From assembly GCA_002341165.1 (NCBI GenBank), contig DDNL01000009.1, positions 4,370 to 19,170 of the forward strand: a DNA stretch of 14,801 nucleotides, in the 5' to 3' direction. The notes beneath the pieces are model-generated. The model saw only the letters and a program-made list of their open reading frames with translations. It ran no database searches and was not told where the DNA came from. Below are positions 6,588 through 12,001 of the stretch, piece by piece; the first letter of the stretch is position 1; every line of letters begins with the position of its first letter. The position numbers and the translations under genes were made by a program. Source of the stretch: Shewanellaceae bacterium UBA2521 (GTDB lineage: Bacteria > Pseudomonadota > Gammaproteobacteria > Enterobacterales > Shewanellaceae).

Positions 6588-7682
6588 ATGGTGAGTTTTC
6601 TCCGTATTTATAGTGTTTTGGGATTAATGGTAGTAACTTCGGTATTTGCTGAAACTAAAGAGCAGCAAACGAAGCGAACTCTATTACCTATGCACCAATA
6701 TTTATCTCAAGATGAATTATGGTTATCAGCTAAAGATGACATGCATGATAATGATATTAAAACCGTTGCAGTTTATTTCAATGGGCGCACTACACAGGAT
6801 GTCACTCAAGGTCAAGTTGATACGTTTCAATATGCCATTGAAAATAAAATCCAAAATACGGGTTTTACTGTTCGAACATGTATTGAATGTACCAAACAAC
6901 GCGTCCATTTAAGTAAGAAAAAAATAAAATACAAAACCGGTATAGAAAACAACCAAGAACTGCGTTCTTTAGGTAAAAATATTAACGTCGATGCTTTTTT
7001 AGTCTGGCGTTTATCTAAAAACTTCGATGGCTATGATTTAAATATGAAGATTATTAATGCACACACAAATAAGGTTGTGTGGATTCGTAGTTTTCAAGCA
7101 GATACAGCAGCTAAAGAAATCAAAGAGATTAAATATCCTTCACAATGGGGAGTTGCTATTGGTCACTTAGGTTTAAAAGGTGAAGCAAATATTCCTTTCA
7201 ATCCAAATATTGATGGTAGTGGTCAGTGGAAAGATCGTTTTAGCACGGTTCGCGATATCAGTATTCGTTACTACACGCGTCACAAGCCAGGTGAAAATCT
7301 TCATTACGCTATTATCGGTAACTTTTTTATGAGCGTTCCAGAAGCAGACCAAACTGCTAAGGACTTGAAAGGTCTGGGCAAAGCTGACTTTTCTGTACAA
7401 GGCGTTGGTCTTGAAGGACGTGTTTTATACAACTTTTCTCAGGACACTTTTCTAAATCCAAGTGCCTATGTTGGTGTTGGTATTTCCAGTGTAAATGAAA
7501 GACAAAAAATAAGTGCACGAACAGGGTTTGAATTTGCCTTCATGGAAAATGCGTTTGTTGATGTTGGCCTCATTTATATTGACCCTGTTGAGTACGAGTT
7601 CAAAGAGAACAATTGGTCGCAAGATAAAGCAAAATTTGCTGACTCAATCGGTACAGATTTTACCATTGGTATAAGGTTTTAA
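6588..7682 (+). CDS. Secreted probable outer-membrane beta-barrel protein, first gene of the motor-like operon
   Basis: A 364-residue exported protein. ATG 6588 follows AAAGAGGT and begins a clear signal peptide cleaved after SVFA (about residue 21); the frame upstream is not used. Residues about 57-170 look like an alpha/beta domain (IKTVAVYFNG, then DAFLVWRLSK, YDLNMKIINAHTNKVVW) in the style of FlgO/CsgG-like envelope proteins, which I offer only as a resemblance. It contains a CIEC pair (C98, C101). From about 230 the chain alternates aromatic and small residues in strand-like segments (SAYVGVGISS, RTGFEFAFME, FVDVGLIYID) and ends TIGIRF, with the terminal Phe of an outer-membrane barrel. 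It is followed within ten bases by the TPR gene. Inferred role: outer-membrane anchor or exit point for the machine encoded downstream. The family is not recognised. Confidence 0.72.
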   Translation: MVSFLRIYSVLGLMVVTSVFAETKEQQTKRTLLPMHQYLSQDELWLSAKDDMHDNDIKTVAVYFNGRTTQDVTQGQVDTFQYAIENKIQNTGFTVRTCIECTKQRVHLSKKKIKYKTGIENNQELRSLGKNINVDAFLVWRLSKNFDGYDLNMKIINAHTNKVVWIRSFQADTAAKEIKEIKYPSQWGVAIGHLGLKGEANIPFNPNIDGSGQWKDRFSTVRDISIRYYTRHKPGENLHYAIIGNFFMSVPEADQTAKDLKGLGKADFSVQGVGLEGRVLYNFSQDTFLNPSAYVGVGISSVNERQKISARTGFEFAFMENAFVDVGLIYIDPVEYEFKENNWSQDKAKFADSIGTDFTIGIRF

Positions 7683-7689
7683 GGTGAAG

Positions 7690-8193
7690 ATGATGAAATT
7701 AAACACACTTTTAATTATGACGATGGTCGCTTTAACCGCTACAGCGGCGTCGGCTGAAGAAGCGAGTTCAACGTCTGAAAAACAGCAGAAAAAATCAAAG
7801 ATGATGAATGTGAATGTGAAAGGTCAAGGCAACATGTATAACTCGGATGTTGATTTTGATTTAAACGATCCAAACGTCATCGTTACGATTGAAACAGATG
7901 AAACAGATGAAACAGAAGACAGTATGTTCGATGAGAAAAAAGCGAATAAATTGCATAGTAAAGCTCAAAAGTTAGCGCGAACGGGTCGTTACCAAGAAGC
8001 CTTAACTTTGCTTAAAGAAGCTGAGACTTTAACAGAAAACCCAGCAAAAATTTTATCGTTGCAAGGGAGCGCTCTATACAAATTAAATCGAATTGATAGT
8101 GCGAAAGATGCGTGGAATGAATCACTACGACACGACTCAAAACAGCCTGAAATTAAACGGATGTTGTCTTGGTTAGAGAAGGAGAAGTCATAA
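7690..8193 (+). CDS. Periplasmic TPR-repeat protein of the motor-like operon
   Basis: A 167-residue exported protein. AAGGTG at 7681-7686 precedes two adjacent ATG codons (7690, 7693); either may be used, and the GTG at 7684 is inside the ribosome site. The signal peptide runs to about residue 22 (AASA|EE). A Lys/Ser-rich linker and an acidic ETDETDETED stretch (68-77) follow, then two tetratricopeptide-like helical pairs: about 86-117 (AQKLARTGRYQEALTLLKEA) and 119-152 (ALYKLNRIDSAKDAWNESL). TPRs serve as protein-protein docking modules, so a link between the outer-membrane protein and the membrane rotor is plausible, but this is inference. Its TAA overlaps the next ATG by one base (TAATG), indicating translational coupling. 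Confidence 0.75.
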   Translation: MMKLNTLLIMTMVALTATAASAEEASSTSEKQQKKSKMMNVNVKGQGNMYNSDVDFDLNDPNVIVTIETDETDETEDSMFDEKKANKLHSKAQKLARTGRYQEALTLLKEAETLTENPAKILSLQGSALYKLNRIDSAKDAWNESLRHDSKQPEIKRMLSWLEKEKS

Positions 8194-9842
8194 TGAGACA
8201 GGTTAAACATATAATTTTATGGGTATTGCTCGTATCTTGTAGCGCTATGGCACAAGACAATACATCGTTAAAACTAAAACAAATGTCGTTTTCGGCAGAG
8301 CTAGAAAGTCGTTTAAACAGCGATGTTGAGCGAGTTATTGGAACCAATAAGCACATTTTATCGGTGCGCTCTGAATTTGTTTATGATGCAAAAACTGCAT
8401 CAAACAAGACTGATTCGATCGATATGGATATATCGGATGCACCTGATTTACCTGGATTATCGGGTATGCCGGCTATCGATGAGCCGAAACCAGCTAAAAA
8501 AGCAGTAAAAGAGCCAATGATTCGTTCGTTTAATACGAAATTAATTTTGGACCAGAGTGTGACCGCTGAACAAGAACAGTTATTACGTGGTTTGTTACTT
8601 CAGAAATTAGAGTACGACCCTATGCGTGGTGACCAATTTAGCATAACGCGTGCAGAACTTGATACAGCATCAGCTGTTGATGAGATTCAATCCTTATGGG
8701 ATGAGTACTGGCCTTTAATAGCTGCCTTAGCTGCTTTATTACTATTGTTACTTATTTGGTTCATCGTACGTCGTTCATCGAAAAAGAAAGATGCTGATGT
8801 TGCACCGGTAACATTAGATAAACCAACTTCGCCAGAAGCATTGCTTGATATGAAAAAAGGTGAGTTAAAAGCGATTCGTGAAAAGCTGGTTAAACAAAGC
8901 TTAAGTGAGCCTGAAAAAACAAAAGAAGTGATGAGCAGCTTGAGTTTAAATGAGCAGAACTTGCCTATGTTGTCGTCAACATACCAAGAGCTTGGACGTG
9001 CTTTATTTACATCGATGTATCCAACTTTGGTACCCAATATTCCAAGTTATTTGAAGTATTTAGAAGAAAATCCAACAGATTACGATGGTTTAGTACGTCA
9101 CTTAACCGATTTAAATCATTTGCTTTCAGATGCGCAATCATCGGATCAATTTGAAAATAAAGTGAAGCCTTTTGGATTCTTAGAGCGCATGACGGATAAT
9201 CAAATCCGTTGGGTACTCGATGACGAATCAGATCGTGTGAAAGCGGTTGTATTATGTCAGTTAAGCACAGACAAAGCGTCTAAATTGCTAACAACTTTTA
9301 ATGCCCAGACGCAAACACAATTAGCCATTGAGATTGCTCAGTTTAAATCGATGCCGATGACAACCTTTAATGAAGTTGCTGCATCATTAGCTGTAAAAGC
9401 ACGTTCAGTGCCAGATTTTAATACGATTGCTGTTGATGGCACACAATTACTTATTAAGATGTTAGATAGTATGAATTTATCGCAAGCAGAAGCTTTGGTT
9501 TCTCAGTTGAAATCGAGCTCGCCAGATATCTATCTAGATCTTCGACAAGTGTATTACATGTTTGAAGACATCTTGAGAACACCTGCGAATGTATTGAGCA
9601 ATCACTTACGTACGATGGAACCAAAAACGTTAGCCTTAGCCCTTTCAGAATTTACGGAAGAGCAAGTGGGTAAAGTATTATCGTCATTCCCTGAGCGTTT
9701 TGTTGCGATGTTGAAGCAAGAAATTCAGCAAGTAACGGATTTAGATAAAGGCAATGTTGAATCTGCTAAGCAGCAAGTCACCTTAGTTATACGTGAAGCG
9801 TTGAAAAACAAGCAGTTCAGTATGAATGATTTAGAGGTGTAA
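8193..9842 (+). CDS. FliF-FliG-like fusion: membrane-anchored rotor protein
   Basis: A 549-residue protein starting at ATG 8193 (ribosome site GGAGAAG, overlapping the previous stop). It has a signal sequence to AMA20; LVSC at 13-16 also resembles a lipobox. Residues about 35-155 match the last periplasmic part of FliF: AELESRLNSDVERVIG..ILSVRSEFVYD, then a proline-rich insert, and the FliF hallmark LEYDPMRGDQFSI (139-151). A transmembrane helix (about 173-192) ends in VRRSSKKK, as FliF does before its cytoplasmic tail. Instead of the short FliG-binding tail, residues about 215-549 read like FliG: an armadillo-like middle (RWVLDDESDRVKAVVLCQLS), GTQLLIKMLDSMNLSQAEAL, the FliG motif YYMFEDIL (454-461), and a C-terminal torque-helix region ending VIREALKNKQFSM. 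Full FliF is about 550 residues and FliG about 330; ring-building domains 1-2 of FliF are absent. MotA and MotB follow directly. Inferred: a rotor that presents FliG to the MotAB stator. Confidence 0.82.
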   Translation: MRQVKHIILWVLLVSCSAMAQDNTSLKLKQMSFSAELESRLNSDVERVIGTNKHILSVRSEFVYDAKTASNKTDSIDMDISDAPDLPGLSGMPAIDEPKPAKKAVKEPMIRSFNTKLILDQSVTAEQEQLLRGLLLQKLEYDPMRGDQFSITRAELDTASAVDEIQSLWDEYWPLIAALAALLLLLLIWFIVRRSSKKKDADVAPVTLDKPTSPEALLDMKKGELKAIREKLVKQSLSEPEKTKEVMSSLSLNEQNLPMLSSTYQELGRALFTSMYPTLVPNIPSYLKYLEENPTDYDGLVRHLTDLNHLLSDAQSSDQFENKVKPFGFLERMTDNQIRWVLDDESDRVKAVVLCQLSTDKASKLLTTFNAQTQTQLAIEIAQFKSMPMTTFNEVAASLAVKARSVPDFNTIAVDGTQLLIKMLDSMNLSQAEALVSQLKSSSPDIYLDLRQVYYMFEDILRTPANVLSNHLRTMEPKTLALALSEFTEEQVGKVLSSFPERFVAMLKQEIQQVTDLDKGNVESAKQQVTLVIREALKNKQFSMNDLEV

Positions 9843-9844
9843 GC

Positions 9845-10627
9845 ATGATCTCCTTTAGTAACATATTTGGATTCTTATTAGCGATTGGACTCATATGTGG
9901 TTCAATCATGATGTCGACAGACAACTATTTGTTGTTTGTCAGCATCTCAAGTTTGATTATCGTTGTGGGTGGCTCTTTTGCAGCTTCTCTGGTTGGTTAC
10001 TCATTTCCGTTGGTATTCAGCGCCTTAAAAGGTATTTTACAAAACCTTATGATTGAAGATAACGACATGAAAACCAAGCACATGTCAATTCGACGTATGA
10101 CCGAGTGGAACAACACGTTTCATTCAGGCGGTATCACTGAGTTAGAAAACTCATTAACAGAAAAAGAAAAGAAAGATTCTTTTATCAAGCTAGGTATCGA
10201 TTTAATCGGTACAGGCTACAAAGGTGAAGAGTTACAAGCACTATTGGAAGAAAGCAATGAAAGCCAATCCATGCAAGACATGCGTCATGCTGAAGTGTTA
10301 AATACTTTAGCTAACTTCGCACCGGGTTTTGGTATGGTTGGTACGTTAATCGGTTTAATCGTGATGCTAGATAATTTAAGTGGCGATATGGCGGTACTAG
10401 GAAAAGGCTTAGCGGTTGCTCTTCTTACAACCTTTTACGGTGTTATTTCAGCGCAATTATTTTTTAAACCAGCTTCTATGCGTGTACAACGTCGTGTTGA
10501 GATGGAAGCACATCGTCGAGAAATGCAAATCAGAGCTTTTATGATGATGACGACTAAACGTCCTTCTCTTCACGTTCAAGATCATATGAATGGTTATTTA
10601 CCCTTTAATAAGCGCTTGGAAGATTAA
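9845..10627 (+). CDS. motA: MotA/PomA-family stator subunit
   Basis: A 260-residue inner-membrane ion-channel subunit that surrounds a MotB dimer and pushes on FliG. The length fits the short PomA-type branch rather than 295-residue E. coli MotA. Four membrane segments are seen: about 7-24 and 29-50 at the start, and about 156-176 and 186-206 later. Between them lies a charged cytoplasmic domain (about 60-150) containing RRMTEWNNTFHSGGITELE, the region whose charged residues meet FliG. The MotA signatures FAPGFGMVGTLIGLIVML (with the conserved Pro160) and AVALLTTFYGVISAQ are intact. The start follows GAGGTG two bases after the previous stop, and the next gene begins three bases after this one. 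It looks functional. Ion type (H+ or Na+) is not decided by sequence reading. Confidence 0.9.
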   Translation: MISFSNIFGFLLAIGLICGSIMMSTDNYLLFVSISSLIIVVGGSFAASLVGYSFPLVFSALKGILQNLMIEDNDMKTKHMSIRRMTEWNNTFHSGGITELENSLTEKEKKDSFIKLGIDLIGTGYKGEELQALLEESNESQSMQDMRHAEVLNTLANFAPGFGMVGTLIGLIVMLDNLSGDMAVLGKGLAVALLTTFYGVISAQLFFKPASMRVQRRVEMEAHRREMQIRAFMMMTTKRPSLHVQDHMNGYLPFNKRLED

Positions 10628-10629
10628 TC

Positions 10630-11274
10630 ATGGCTAAGAGCAGAAAGAAAGTTGCACTAGAAGAGAGTAATAGTTGGTTACTGACGTACAGTGATGTTGT
10701 CACTTTATTGGTCGCTTTCTTTGTACTTTTAATTGCAACGTCTCAAGTAGATGAAGGTAAGTTGGAAGATGTTAAGCAAGGGTTATCAATAGTGTCGGAT
10801 TCAGAATCACAAACACCGATGCAAGATTTAAGTGAGCAAGTAGAAACGATCATTAAAGAGCAAGAGTTAGCATCAATTAAAGTTAAAAAAGTCATTGATG
10901 GTATCAAAATCGAACTTGATAGTGAAAACTTGTATGAATCTGGATCAGCATCTTTAAAGCCCGAAGGAAAAAAGATTCTCGTTGAGTTTACCAAGGCTAT
11001 TAATAGTGTTGATTTGGATCATCGTAACATTGTGATTGAAGGTCACAGTGACGATGTGCCAATCCGTAACGCTGAATTTCATAACAACTGGGAATTATCC
11101 TCAGCTCGCGCTATTGAAGTGACGTTACATCTTATTGACTTAGGTGTTGACAAATCTAAGCTACGAGCAGTTTCTTATGCTGATTCTCAGCCTAGAGCAA
11201 ATAAGGAATTACCAATCGCGGAGCAGAGACAACAAAATCGACGCGTTGTTATTTACATAAAACGAGCGATATAA
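10630..11274 (+). CDS. motB: MotB/PomB-family stator subunit, compact form
   Basis: A 214-residue stator subunit, much shorter than the roughly 300 residues of flagellar MotB/PomB. A short cytoplasmic N-terminus leads to one transmembrane helix (about 16-36, WLLTYSDVVTLLVAFFVLL) with the ion-carrying aspartate at Asp22. A plug-like amphipathic stretch (DEGKLEDVKQGL) and a short linker follow, then an OmpA-like peptidoglycan-binding domain (about 90-210) with EGHSDDVPI, NWELSSARA and QNRRV, the conserved peptidoglycan contacts. The channel Asp and cell-wall anchor are both intact, which predicts a working stator. The reduced linker suggests a narrower distance between membrane and cell wall, or a different activation mode. 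Last gene of the operon; its ribosome site GGAAGA lies within the end of motA. Confidence 0.9.
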   Translation: MAKSRKKVALEESNSWLLTYSDVVTLLVAFFVLLIATSQVDEGKLEDVKQGLSIVSDSESQTPMQDLSEQVETIIKEQELASIKVKKVIDGIKIELDSENLYESGSASLKPEGKKILVEFTKAINSVDLDHRNIVIEGHSDDVPIRNAEFHNNWELSSARAIEVTLHLIDLGVDKSKLRAVSYADSQPRANKELPIAEQRQQNRRVVIYIKRAI

Positions 11275-11298
11275 ATTAGCGGTTTTTGATATCCAACA

Positions 11299-11322
11299 GT
11301 ACGAAAACATTCGTTTTCGTAC
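11299..11322. terminator. Hairpin after the motor operon
   Basis: GTACGAAAAC pairs perfectly with GTTTTCGTAC around loop ATTC, 25 bases after the motB stop. There is no T-run after it, so it may be a weak terminator, a 3'-end stabiliser or a palindromic protein site. Confidence 0.45.
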
Positions 11323-11363
11323 ATTCTCTGTCAATACGTACACCTTTTTAGTACCAGTAAAAC

Positions 11364-11672
11364 GGCTCCGTTGCAAAAATTTACTTCGTTTTGCTTAAAT
11401 CATTGCCATCTTTACTAAAAAGAGAATTGCCTTTCTATGAGACGCACTTCTCCTAAGATGCCTTGATTTCGAAGCCATACATTCATCTGTTTCTTTCGAA
11501 ACATTCGCATCACTTCAAATCCTTTTAAGGTTGCAAAGGCTGTCTTCATGGATTGAAAACCTCGGGTAGGCTTAATCATTCTCTTTAGCTTACCATGATC
11601 CGACTCAATCCTATTATTCAAATATTTGACGTGCCTGTGCTGAATGATTTGACGACAGACCCCCTCTTTTTT
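11364..11672 (-). mobile_element. IS6-family insertion sequence remnant (3' end only)
   Basis: GGCTCCGTTGCAAA at 11364-11377 matches IS6-family terminal repeats (GG(C/T)-CTGTTGCAAA type). Next to it, on the minus strand, is the C-terminal part of an IS6 transposase. The other end and most of the transposase are missing; homology stops at about 11670, where a different gene fragment begins. Confidence 0.8.
11415..11672 (-). pseudogene. IS6-family transposase, C-terminal fragment
   Basis: The frame reads KKEGVCRQIIQHRHVKYLNN, then RIESDHGKLKRMIKPTRGFQ and FATLKGFEVMRMFRKKQMN, typical of the last third of IS6/IS26-like DDE transposases (YLNNRIE.DH carries the last catalytic Glu). The first two catalytic Asp residues are lost with the 5' part, so it is inactive. 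Confidence 0.85.
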
Positions 11673-11875
11673 AGAGCTGATAGAGCAGGTGCATAAGCTC
11701 GATCTTTATCGGATTCAAAACGCGGATTTAATCGCTTAGCTTGGTAGATAGAAGGGTGTGCATCAATAATACCTTGAGCAATCTCTTTCACTTTAAAGGG
11801 TTGATAGGGATGTTGCTTTAAAATTTGGAAAATTTGATCGGTTTGACTTAACTTTGACATATCAAGCTTATGCAT
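11668..11875 (-). pseudogene. N-terminal stub of a winged-helix (HARE-HTH-like) protein, cut by the IS6 junction
   Basis: From ATG 11875 about 68 residues are native-looking: SQTDQIFQILKQHPYQPFKV, EIAQGIIDAHPSIYQAKRLN and a Ser/Asp-containing helix up to ALSALKKRG. This resembles the winged-helix module found at the start of some restriction-enzyme-like and uncharacterised (COG2958-like) proteins. After KKRG the frame runs into the IS6 transposase sequence in a different phase and stops at 11618, so the C-terminal part has been lost. The family call is tentative; the truncation is clear. Confidence 0.6.
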
Positions 11876-12001
11876 CAAAATGAAAAGGCTTCTGATTATA
11901 CAACTGATATAAATAAGAAAAAAGTCACACCTTAAATTTGATAGATATTTTCAAATAGTTGCCGATATAGCTTTCATGCTATCCAAGAATAAAATTTTTT
12001 T

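Noticed and set aside
6588..11274. A Zorya-type defence system because of the MotA/MotB pair
   Set aside because: Zorya ZorA carries a long cytoplasmic tail and is followed by ZorC/D/E; here MotA is short, and the partner is a FliF/FliG-like protein.
11281..11363. A gene or RNA between the motor operon and the IS6 remnant
   Set aside because: Only a hairpin is seen; no frame or conserved RNA feature could be supported.
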